Origin: Flammula alnicola
Lineage: Eukaryota; Basidiomycota; Agaricomycetes; Agaricales; Strophariaceae
Reading direction: 5' to 3'
Length of the DNA: 64,000 nt
Assembly (NCBI GenBank): GCA_015499995.1
Contig: JADNRV010000049.1
Span: 186,001 to 250,000 of the forward strand
Under the pieces are notes generated by a model, which saw only the letters and a list, made by a program, of their open reading frames with translations, did not search any database and was not told where the DNA came from. This document shows, piece after piece, positions 10,460-19,806 of this stretch. How positions within the stretch are numbered: position 1 is the first letter of the stretch; the number at the start of each line of letters is the position of its first letter. Position numbers and translations under genes: made by a program.

Positions 10460-12350
10460 CTCCCATCTCCAGCTCGGAAATTTTTTCGATCCCAAGGACC
10501 TCGAAATATTCATTCAAAGCACCTAAACCTGCTACATCCGCATAGGGTAACCATGTAATGTCACCCGCTTTCCAGCGGACCTCAAAAGTGCTATTTTCGT
10601 GCACTCCGGAATGAGACAAAATGCGATCGACGACCCATTCTGTCTCGTTGTCATCTCCGAATTCCCCGACTTGGTTTTCAAGCCGCCCAGGGAATAATCT
10701 GTCGTCATTCGGCACGTGTATACGTAGCAACGCTGAATGAAAGACCTCATGCACTCCGCGAATTTTTAGTCTGCGAGGCAGTTCTAGCTTGTAAGAATTA
10801 TTTCCGTAATCCTCAAGAATTTTATAGGGTCCAATGTACTTAGGAATGAATTTTCTAGCCAATCCCTTCGGAATTGTCATGTTCTTTGAAGATACATAGA
10901 CAAGGTCGTCCTTAGCAAATGGTGAAACTTGGCGCCGCCTATTTGCGTTGCGCACTTGCTTCACGCGTGCGGCCAAAATGCTATCATGCGCTTGCATGAT
11001 CGCTAATTTTATCTTCTGTGCGAAAACCCGGACTCCTGGGTATTCCTCACTCTGCGGAGTCTTCCAGACCATCGATCTAGGCATACGCCCCATATTCAGA
11101 AAAAACGGCGCATACCCTGTGCTCTGAGACCGCGCATTATTAATTGCAAACTCAATGCCAGGTAGTTTAGCCACCCAGTCTTTCTGCTTAGCGCCAATAC
11201 ACTGACGTATCATCTGCGTGATTGTTCGGTTCGCGCGTTCCGTTGATCCGTCGGACTCAGGGTGATAAGCGCTCGACATTCTTAATTTAGTGCCGAGCAA
11301 CCCATGCAGGTGCTGCCAGAATGCGCTCGTAAAAAGCACATCTCTATCACTTACAATAGACTTAGGTAGTCCATGTAACTTATAAATTTCTTCAAATACT
11401 AGCTCAGCCACTTGGCGAGCTGTGTAGTCAATCCGGCTAGGTACCAAGTGTACCATAGCCGTGAGAAGGTCGATCACGACTGTGATTGACGTGAAGTACC
11501 CATCTCTATTATTAGACTCGGGCAGAGGACCGACGAAGTCGATGCCTATCGATTCCCATGGCCTACCCGGAACTGAGAGTGGGTTCAGAAGTCCGTACGG
11601 CTTCTGGTTGCTAGGTTTGCTCCGCTTGCATGTCATGCAACTCTCGCAGAAGCTCCTCACATCCCCCACCATCTCTTTCCACCAGTAACTGCCCTTCAGG
11701 TAGTCCAGCGTCTTCAGCGCTCCAAGATGTGCCAGCAGCGAATGCGCCTCTGAAATCAATATTTCTCGGACCACACGACCATTTGCTTTGGCGTCAGGTA
11801 TGCAAAGCAACTCCTTCTCGCCGCTATTCAGATATACTAACCCGTTTTTTACAACGAAATTTCTATATTCCTTAGGATTCTCGAGGACAAGCTTGAACAG
11901 CTTGTCCTCTCGGTACAATCCTCTTATCGCTTTCTCGACATCTATACCTTCGACGCGCACAGTTTCAGCGACCCCGCAATTGTTTCCGTCGCTCGTCGTT
12001 TCGTCGTTTCGGGTCTCTGGTACAGGCGAATCTGGTACGACTTCACGCGGGCCTTTCAAGATCACCAAGTCTTTGAGGCGTGCCGCGATTTCTTTGGAGG
12101 TTTCCGGCCTCCCGGATTCTGCTGGCGCGGCCTTTTTACGACCTCTCCTCGCCTTTGGAGCTGTATCAGCAGGAGACTCCTTGGTGAGTACAGGCTTTTC
12201 GCGAACTTCTTCAGCAGCAGACAAAGGTGCCTCGACAACTGCAGTCGCCGTGGCTTTCTTTCTAACCTGCTTCCTCACAGTTTTCGTAGCAGCTCGAGTC
12301 GACGCAGCTGCTCCAGGCGCCCCCATGACACTGGGTTGTGCGCCACCCGC
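10460..12350 (-). CDS. pol: Gypsy pol, integrase and chromodomain part
   Basis: Same frame as the gag-pol ORF at 12351-18026, separated from it by a single TGA. The first Met after that stop is at 12326. Low-complexity Ala/Lys/Glu linker, then the integrase zinc-binding site (H-x4-H in EAHSLLAH, C-x2-C in CESCMTC), and the catalytic core with D in GIDFVGPL, D in IVSDRDVLF and E in PESDGSTERANR (DD35E spacing). Then a GPY/F-like region and a chromodomain (TEWVVDRILSHSG...FEVRWKAGDITWLPY). The native frame crosses the MITE junction at GAG ATG GGA. The integrase inserts element cDNA, and the chromodomain probably steers it to methylated chromatin. The true C-terminus is disrupted by the MITE. 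Confidence 0.93.
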
Positions 12351-15300
12351 TCACCTTCGATATGCGTCGTCTGACGTTTGATCGCGACACGCCCTTCGGG
12401 GTCGAGCATCCGCTCTCGCTTCGTTGCCTACAACTACAGGCATGGAAATCCTATGTAGTCCCAGGGCATCGTTATCAGAGTTATCATAGTACGTGTATTC
12501 ACTTCTCGCTCGTACTGTACCTGGCGCATCGTTTGAATACATCCGCGACAGCGCGTCTGACAAGATATTCTCGGCTCCAGGGACATAAATTACCTCGAAA
12601 TCAAATTCCGAGATCTTCTCGAGCCATCGAGCTTGTCTGCCAGACAAGTTCTTCTGCTCAAGTAAGTGAATTAGTCCCTTGTGGTCCGTATACCATCTAA
12701 AACTCGCTCCCTGCAGGATAACCCTGTGCCGGAGCATCGTTTCAACCCCGCCTAGCATTTCTATTTCATGCACGGGGTAGTTTTGCTGCGCGGGGTTCAG
12801 TTTTGCTGAGTAGAACGCTGCAACCTTCGCCGTTCGGAAGTCCTCTCCCTGGCTCACAACGCCCGCAATTCCTGTTAAGCAGCCGTCCGTTACGACGTTA
12901 ATAGGTGGCGCACCCTTCGAGTAATCTAAAGGTACGCGTCTATGTTCCTTCATCTCATGGACAATCTTTTTAATGTCCTGAAATGCTCGCTGCTCTGTAA
13001 ATCCCCAACGAAACGGCACTGTGTCGCCGGTAACATTATTTAGAACCGCCATTGGTACCATTATCCCCGGGAGATCACCCCCGAGGTAGACGACAGATCC
13101 TACGAACCCGCGAAGTAAGTCACGGTTCGTTGGCGTTTTCCAGTTTACGACCGAGTCGACTTTTGCAGGATCCATTCTTATTCCCTGGTCGTCGATTACT
13201 CGCCCGAGAACCTTCATTTCTTTGCACAAGATATGGAGCTTTTTCTCACTAAGGTACAGTCGCTCCCGTTTTAAAATATCTATGATGATTTTAATATGTT
13301 TGACATGTTCATCGAGGGTCTCTGAATAGACTACAATGTCATCCAGGTAAACGTCCATGAATTGGCCCAGATATGGCGAGAACAAATAGTTCATCAGGGC
13401 TTGGTACGTCGCAGGTGCGTTACAATCACCTATCTGAATGACCAAGCTCACCATATTTCCATCAGGAGTCGTTACTGACGAGCGCTCTACGTGCTCGTCG
13501 ATGATCCGGATTTGCTCATAGGCATCTTGTCCATCGATAATCGAACGAAAGGCGCCCTTCGCAACGCGTCGTAAGATTCCGTCCATGTCCGGTAGCGGTG
13601 AGGACACTTTCACGGTGTTTTTATTGCGCGCTCGCAGGTCTACCAGAGTCCGAAGCTGCGGATCGTTCGCCGGCTTGCCGACCTTCTTGACACAGAGCAT
13701 CGGGACTGTGTTTCCCGAGCTGGTGATTTTCCAGCGCCCCGTCTTAAGGTAAGCATTACGCTTTTCCACCCACTGGGGTCTAAGTGCCTCAGGGCACCTG
13801 GACGGTCTCCATGGGTATATTAATTTCTCATCGATTAGCGGAATCGTGTGATTAATTGCGCGTAACGGTGGCAGCGGCGTGTTCATCGCCTTGCCGCAAA
13901 GAGGTAGTGCGTATTTCATTAATTCCGCACGCGCCCTGTCCACAGCCTCGTCAGACATGTCCATAGCGCGCGAAGACAATGTAGTTACATTAGGTCCCAC
14001 AATAGGTAGTGCGGTGTCGCTCCCAATGATAACTCTGCTATCATTGAGTCCCATTGTCACCTTGTACTGGAATAAGAATGGGGTTCCCAGAATCAAGTCA
14101 TAGTTAGACAGATTAATGATATCAAAGTATCTTTGTTCTCTGATCTTCTGATAAGTGAATCCACATGTAGTTCCGTGGCTGATTTTAGAACGAGACCCCT
14201 GCACTGCCAGGTGCAGAGGAATCTGCTTCTCGAGCTCAGTGCGTTTCACACGCAATTGGTCTGCCAGCGCCGTGGACATAAAGTCTCCCAGGGAGCCAGA
14301 GTCTAAGAGAGCTCTTGCAGGCTGTCCTTCGATTTTTACCACTACTACTAGGGGTTTAGGGATTTTTCTCTCAAAGTCCTGCGTCGACGCCGCATTCCTC
14401 TGTAGCGCAGCGTACGTCCCAGACTTAACTTGGACGCCACACACGTTCAGGGTCTGATTTTGATCTTGATCGGGGTCATCCGTTTTGGGTTTTGTTCCCG
14501 CGTCTGGCTTCGACTGATCATGATCATGATCGTGACCGAGGTAATCTATTTTGGGATCTCCCGGGTCATCCGGTCCACCTCCAGTGTTCCCGCGGCTGTC
14601 CAGTCGTGAGTGCACCTGCTTCATCAGCCAGTTGTACACGTCGAACTTGTGGTTCTGTAGCCTCTCAACTCCCAGCCAACACTCGGAGGTGCCCTCTGTT
14701 GTTTTCACCACGAAGTGTATCCATTCTCCTCGTCGAACAGCCGTCAAGGGCTCTTCCCTAGGAGCGAAATCAATCTCTGCTCCATCACGAATTGCCGACA
14801 GAGACCCTTCCACGAGAGCTTCGCCCATGTTCCGTGTCCAACGCGTGCACAGCGCCGGTTCGTCCTGTCCACCATTCTTCCTGAGCTCGTTGTCATACCA
14901 GAGCGGCAGACAGAACTCCGGGTTAGCAAGGATGCAAGACGGAATTAGCAAGGGTTCTGTATCAGGTCGTGAGTCCACTACTACATGGTGCTCATCGTCT
15001 ACTTGATAAACACAGAACCTATCTTTTGCTAGATTTTCTGGGTCATCCACGTCGTCGCCGTAGTACTCTCCATGCATCCATAGTACGTACGCCGCCCGGG
15101 CGCCTAACGCGTCTCCCATTGCTCCCCGACGCTGGCCTTGGATGTACGGGGTTTCACCCCTCTCCTTCAGCCATTCTCTGGCTATAGTCTTAATCAGAAT
15201 ACCGCTGGGCGTCTTTCCGGGCACAAGAGGATACGCCACAGTTTTCTCACCGATTCGCCGACGATCGACAACCTCGAAGCAGTCGCCTCTGTCGTAAATC

Positions 15301-18026
15301 AGAAGGTCGCGCTCTTCGCACCTATACATCATTACCGAGGTGTCTCTCATCTTGCGTATTGCATATGGGAAGGGTTCGTCGTTTAATACCCCGAGTAAGT
15401 CGTTATATGACTCTTTTCTCTTCTGGTTGTAATGACCAGCCATATCCCATGTCGGATTCTGCAGGTCTGAGAACCCCACAGAAACAGTGAAGTCCCAGGA
15501 AGCATCGTAAACGCACATGCTGTCTGCTTCTCTGTACACTGTGAATCTACCCGGTCCCGTTGCCTGGTCCCGTGGCTCAACACCCGCTGCCTCCATGAGG
15601 TCCATCACTTGCAGTCTAAGTGGGTCACCTATACGGTTATTCCATCTTTCTTCCGCGCCTAGTATTTCTCCTATGTGGGCCAGAGGCTGGAATTCTGGGT
15701 TCAGTAACCACTCAATTGGTAATGGTATCCTTGCCCTCCATATCACCTCCTCTAAGCTAATTTTCGCCTCTATCAGGTACGGGTCCGTTTCTAGTTCCCG
15801 CCCCTCGAAGTCGAGCTCTACTATTGTTCCGTTAACCGTCAAGGCATGGCTTGCCAATAGTCGATTAAGCGCCGTGTCAATTGGTTTTCCCATTAGGTGC
15901 TTGCTCTTGAACTTCTGCAGGCGAGCCGCCTTCTCTGCAGCTTTCTTAGCCCTGCGGCCAATCCGTACCTGGTTTAATTCCACATTACCTAGTGACAGGT
16001 ACTCCGTCGTTGCTGACAGGCTCCCCGGACCCTTAGGTATGTCAATCTGTGCTAGGCTCACTCCTGGTGCTTTATCTTTAAACTTTGACCTCATATTTAA
16101 GGTTTTCGGACACTGTCTTGAGACATGTCCCGTTTCTTTGCAAACGAAGCACTTGCCTGCTGCTAGGAGCTCGTTCTTTTCTTTTTGGGAAAGCTCGGCG
16201 CGGCGCTCGCGGCCAGGTTGTGCGATCGCCTTCTCGTCGCGCCGATCATTACGATCGCCACGTTGCCTGTTCGGTTCCCTCTCAGGAACTCTATCACGGG
16301 AGTTAAACTTTTGCGTTGACTTCTGCGGAGTGGGCCCCGAACTTTTAGAGTTCTGGTCCTTGCGATATCCTCTTTTGTTCTCCAGAAGATTCGCTTTCTC
16401 CGTTTTCTCGCAGCGTACTAGCATCTCCTTTAAGGATGATGTCTCCTTATTGTAGTCATTCTTTACAAGATCAGATTGTAGTTCCGGCCTTAAGCCATCG
16501 AAGAATCTTCGAGCCTGTTCGCTTCGGGAGATATCCCCAATAATGCTGAAAAGCTCTTTGAGTTCATAAGAGAATTCCTTGACTGGCTTTTCATTTTGAA
16601 AGGTACGGTTTAGTACTAATCTTTGTTGTGACTTGAAGTCAGCCGGAAAACAGTGATTAAATAGTTTCTTAAAGAACTTTTCTAATCTCCACTTATATGG
16701 GTTCACTGCCACTTCCTGGACATAGAAATCCCGTGCCCGACCTTTGAGAAATCTTGAAAGGACAAAAACCTTACGGTTTTTCTCAACTCGCCCTTCATCC
16801 ACGTAGGCGGTGCCGTCCGTCATGAATTGATGAAAATCTTTCATAATAGGCGCCCCGTTGTACGTGGCGGGTGGTATTGGTTTCAAACTACACTTAAGTT
16901 TAGAAGACTTAGATTTTTTCTTGCCTAAGTCATCTTCCTCTGTGTCGCTGTCATCTGAGCTTGAGTCCGAGTTTGTTGAGCCATCTGGGGTGTCGCCGCC
17001 GGAGCTAGAAGAAAAATCCTTTTTGCTCGGGCCGCGAGACAGGCGCTTAAATGCCTTACCCAGGTAACTTTTCGGCGCTATTTGGCTCACTGGCTCTGAT
17101 GCTTTGCGGTCAGATTTAATTCTTTTAGCCGGTGCCTGCAGCTCAGCTATTACAGGCTTTATTTCGCTGGTAGTTGCAATCTCCCTATACTTTAAGGTTT
17201 TTACAACCGCCTCGAGTTCCCGCAAGCGTTCCTTTGCGGCTTCAGCCTGGGCAGCAAGCTCGGCCCTGACGGAAGCAAGTTCTTCTGACAGAACTTTATT
17301 CCGATCACTCTCAGGGTCTTCTGCTTCTGGGCCTGATAAACTTAACTCCGAGGGGCTATTCAACCTTTCGTAGTTTAGCAGGGCGTCTTTCTGAGCCTCG
17401 AGGCCACCGTCTATCAATTCGATGTTGCCCCATTCTCGCGGGTCTATCCCTTTCCCCTTTTCGAGGTTGGATGGCCCTGCTGAGAGTGACTCTGAGTCAG
17501 AGTCTGATGCGGCTAATTCCATAGCCGACTTTCTCCTTGCAATTTTCTGTCGATCACTGATCGACATTGCATTCTCTGCGCGATTAATTACTTCGGGCAG
17601 TAACGTAGCAGGTAAAAATTTCCTTTCAATGGGAAAATTTATTTTACTAATTCTAGGGCTAGATTCAGGTATTTTACTACCTTTTCTATTCTTAGATCTG
17701 CTAACCGGGATCCATCCCGGGTCTGCCACTGGAGTAGCAAACTCGGGAGTCTCCTTCCAGAGTGCCTCTTGATTAGATTCAAGATCGTCTGGAGTCTCTT
17801 CCACGGTAGGCGTAGCCTTTCGTAGGTGCCTTGGCATCACCACTTCGCTGAAGGAACGCGCAAGTGGGGAGCTGTCGGCTTTCTCATCTTCATCCAGTGC
17901 CGTGAGTTCCGAATCACTGGTGCTGTGATCCGAGTTACTCGGCACTGATCCGGCATGCTGTGGAGCGATTACATCCGCCACGGCAGCCGGTACAGTCACG
18001 TTGCTTCGCAAAATGCGGGTAGACAT
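12351..18026 (-). CDS. gag-pol: Gypsy Gag-Pol polyprotein, gag to RNase H (1891 codons before TGA)
   Basis: Starts at the ATG at 18026. Gag occupies the first 600 or so residues, with Ser/Asp-rich linkers. The CCHC zinc knuckle (CFVCKETGHVSRQC) is near residue 630. An unusually long spacer of about 550 residues follows. Retropepsin with ALLDSGSLGDF lies near 1240, reverse transcriptase with YLDD near 1560, and RNase H with VTDG near 1713, HEIEML and TDHKGL. It ends at TGA 12353-12351, after which the same frame continues 8 codons to a Met and into integrase, so the stop looks like one substitution in a single pol frame (for instance CGA to TGA) or a site of read-through. It is otherwise open over 5.7 kb, consistent with a young copy. 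Confidence 0.95.
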   Translation of the reverse strand: MSTRILRSNVTVPAAVADVIAPQHAGSVPSNSDHSTSDSELTALDEDEKADSSPLARSFSEVVMPRHLRKATPTVEETPDDLESNQEALWKETPEFATPVADPGWIPVSRSKNRKGSKIPESSPRISKINFPIERKFLPATLLPEVINRAENAMSISDRQKIARRKSAMELAASDSDSESLSAGPSNLEKGKGIDPREWGNIELIDGGLEAQKDALLNYERLNSPSELSLSGPEAEDPESDRNKVLSEELASVRAELAAQAEAAKERLRELEAVVKTLKYREIATTSEIKPVIAELQAPAKRIKSDRKASEPVSQIAPKSYLGKAFKRLSRGPSKKDFSSSSGGDTPDGSTNSDSSSDDSDTEEDDLGKKKSKSSKLKCSLKPIPPATYNGAPIMKDFHQFMTDGTAYVDEGRVEKNRKVFVLSRFLKGRARDFYVQEVAVNPYKWRLEKFFKKLFNHCFPADFKSQQRLVLNRTFQNEKPVKEFSYELKELFSIIGDISRSEQARRFFDGLRPELQSDLVKNDYNKETSSLKEMLVRCEKTEKANLLENKRGYRKDQNSKSSGPTPQKSTQKFNSRDRVPEREPNRQRGDRNDRRDEKAIAQPGRERRAELSQKEKNELLAAGKCFVCKETGHVSRQCPKTLNMRSKFKDKAPGVSLAQIDIPKGPGSLSATTEYLSLGNVELNQVRIGRRAKKAAEKAARLQKFKSKHLMGKPIDTALNRLLASHALTVNGTIVELDFEGRELETDPYLIEAKISLEEVIWRARIPLPIEWLLNPEFQPLAHIGEILGAEERWNNRIGDPLRLQVMDLMEAAGVEPRDQATGPGRFTVYREADSMCVYDASWDFTVSVGFSDLQNPTWDMAGHYNQKRKESYNDLLGVLNDEPFPYAIRKMRDTSVMMYRCEERDLLIYDRGDCFEVVDRRRIGEKTVAYPLVPGKTPSGILIKTIAREWLKERGETPYIQGQRRGAMGDALGARAAYVLWMHGEYYGDDVDDPENLAKDRFCVYQVDDEHHVVVDSRPDTEPLLIPSCILANPEFCLPLWYDNELRKNGGQDEPALCTRWTRNMGEALVEGSLSAIRDGAEIDFAPREEPLTAVRRGEWIHFVVKTTEGTSECWLGVERLQNHKFDVYNWLMKQVHSRLDSRGNTGGGPDDPGDPKIDYLGHDHDHDQSKPDAGTKPKTDDPDQDQNQTLNVCGVQVKSGTYAALQRNAASTQDFERKIPKPLVVVVKIEGQPARALLDSGSLGDFMSTALADQLRVKRTELEKQIPLHLAVQGSRSKISHGTTCGFTYQKIREQRYFDIINLSNYDLILGTPFLFQYKVTMGLNDSRVIIGSDTALPIVGPNVTTLSSRAMDMSDEAVDRARAELMKYALPLCGKAMNTPLPPLRAINHTIPLIDEKLIYPWRPSRCPEALRPQWVEKRNAYLKTGRWKITSSGNTVPMLCVKKVGKPANDPQLRTLVDLRARNKNTVKVSSPLPDMDGILRRVAKGAFRSIIDGQDAYEQIRIIDEHVERSSVTTPDGNMVSLVIQIGDCNAPATYQALMNYLFSPYLGQFMDVYLDDIVVYSETLDEHVKHIKIIIDILKRERLYLSEKKLHILCKEMKVLGRVIDDQGIRMDPAKVDSVVNWKTPTNRDLLRGFVGSVVYLGGDLPGIMVPMAVLNNVTGDTVPFRWGFTEQRAFQDIKKIVHEMKEHRRVPLDYSKGAPPINVVTDGCLTGIAGVVSQGEDFRTAKVAAFYSAKLNPAQQNYPVHEIEMLGGVETMLRHRVILQGASFRWYTDHKGLIHLLEQKNLSGRQARWLEKISEFDFEVIYVPGAENILSDALSRMYSNDAPGTVRARSEYTYYDNSDNDALGLHRISMPVVVGNEARADARPRRACRDQTSDDAYRR

Positions 18027-18181
18027 GAAAGCAGAAGGATTATTTTTTGAAGAAAAAATTTGGAACGTACTTTGGGTTGCTAGTCTTGTCTAGGGGGTCT
18101 CGGTTGATCAGACCAAGGTGTATCCAACGACGAGCTTGAGGTTTTGTTGTTTTTTAGAGAACTTGTTGGAAGTTAAAAATA

Positions 18182-18465
18182 TGTGACAATAGCGTGACTG
18201 ATGTTCTCAGTAGAGGTAGTGACACACGGAATAGCTTAGAGTCTCCGAGAGATAACTAGGGTAAAGTCTCTGTTCGAAGTAAGCTAGGTATTTTAGATAA
18301 ATACATAGGGCTTTTATATGTTTTTAAAGTGGTCCGTGCTCTCTTGGATAGAACGTGAATATTGTAAGTGAAATATGAGCGGAAAGAGAGAAAACGGAAC
18401 GGAAGTATATATGTGGTAAGCTAGATACGCTCGGTCCGTGTAGTGTGCGGTAGCCGACCGTCACA
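18182..18465 (-). repeat. 5' LTR of the Gypsy element
   Basis: 284 bp, same sequence as the LTR at 8458, followed by the target duplication GTTAG (18466-18470). The minus strand carries TATAAAAG (complement at 18311-18318), the probable promoter for the full-length transcript. Confidence 0.96.
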
Positions 18466-18613
18466 GTTAGGTCACTAACATATTTTTAGATCGCTTTTCT
18501 CACCAAGAAATCCGGAGAATAACATCGTTCAATATGTATGCGAAAACAACAGGAATGAATTATACAATTAGGCAGCACAGGTTGCAGATTGGCAAAGTAT
18601 AAGTATAGCCATA

Positions 18614-19806
18614 TTAATCGAAAACAGAGGAGCTGGCATACCTAGCAACTGCATCCACAAACTTGTCTGCCTTTTTCTTCAACCTTATCGCAACGTAGAC
18701 CTTGCAAAGAACTTCTAGAAGATCTCCATAGATGTGGTCCTCGGCCAGGCCTTCGTTCTCCATCGCCTCTTTCGTGTAGTAAAGACGTCCCCATTTAGAT
18801 TGGGAGTTTTGACCCCGTTGGCGTACTGCTTCTGAAAGTCCCTAACAGACTGAATATAGATCTCACGCAGCTTGTCTGTCTTCTTCGTTGCGTTGGCGCA
18901 AGCAATTGCAACACAGACGCACACAAAACTGTATGGCTTGAGATTCTTTCTTCGCACAGCCACAGATTTCAAGCGGGCAGTAGGAATAGAAAATCTGTTC
19001 TCCTGCTTTGATGTCCTTGATAGAAACAATCTGAAGCGAGAACGAAGCGAAGGAGACTTACTGGTTGACATTGGGCATGCAGCTACTTTGTCGACTGCGC
19101 ATCGGCAAATTTCCTAGAATCGAATGAACAGAAGGGGATACAGGACCCACCTATGATTTATCCGAGACGCGTATCTGGGTGACAGTACGGTACAGCAGCG
19201 TTCAACGTCCGACTGGGTAAGATCGTCTGCGGCAGACCCATCATATAGAGGAACCCTGAAGCTATTCGTGTGCACGATACCCACGATAGGACCTCCTTGC
19301 TCAGCGACATCCATACGCACATTCTCGAGCTCCGTAAATGCCTTGCTTTGCTCAGGCGTCATCTTGCCGAGGGCCGTCTCCACGATCCGATTCATCTCGC
19401 CCGCTAGGATCTTTGTCGCTTCCTCCTGCTTCGCTCCGGGTGGGACCATGATTGTACGCGGCTGGCGCACGGGCATCACAAGGAGGGGTGGCTCAGCCAT
19501 GACAAGATCACCGACGCGAAGATCGCGTGTGGCGTAGACGCCTAGAGCCATGCCGGGCGTATCTTGTAGGTGCTGTGGCCCGTCCATCTTGGGCGCGGGC
19601 TAAGGATATCCTGGGGTCTCGGTCACTTGCTTTTTCAGCCTCTTGCCCATCACGATGAAGATGGATTGGCCGTCTTCGGAGGTTTCCTGAGTAGTAGACC
19701 CTGGCATGTCATCTTCTGAATCGCTTGCATCTGGGCCTGCTTTGCCATCAACATCCCTATCCACAAAATCGTCGTTAAACGAGCTTGAAGAACGGACAAG
19801 ATTCAA
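18614..19806 (-). pseudogene. SET-domain (SMYD-like) paralog, copy 4, degenerate
   Basis: The minus-strand relative of the SET genes at 3.7 and 5.9 kb. Recognisable blocks are ETPGYP followed by TAG where copy 3 has CAG (Gln), GVYATRDLRVGDLVMAEPPLLV, HTNSFRVPLYDG, ASRINH then an intron, CMPNVNQ followed by TAA, KDIKAGEQIFYSYC, CANATKKTDKLRE, and a C-terminal tail EAMENEGLAEDHIYGDLL to TAA at 18614. Lesions are two premature stops and at least two frameshifts (after YSYC, and near TTRKRRW). The post-SET cysteine cluster is also altered (VCVCVAIAC). More diverged than copies 2 and 3, this one is convincingly dead. It was separated from them by the Gypsy insertion. Confidence 0.85.

Larger units (their letters stand above)
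8458..18465 (-). mobile_element. Ty3/Gypsy chromovirus LTR retrotransposon, about 10 kb, minus strand
   Basis: Complete element bounded by two 284-bp LTRs (8458-8741 and 18182-18465) that I find identical by eye. They start TGTGAC and end GTCACA, and are flanked by the target duplication GTTAG at 8453-8457 and 18466-18470. Read on the minus strand the order is 5' LTR, gag, zinc knuckle, protease, reverse transcriptase, RNase H, integrase, chromodomain, a third domain (ORF3), 3' LTR. A hAT-like MITE (10038-10459) sits between chromodomain and ORF3. Identical LTRs mean a very recent insertion. I see no TGG-starting tRNA primer site beside the 5' LTR (18181 leftward), so the priming mode is unclear. 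Confidence 0.96.
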
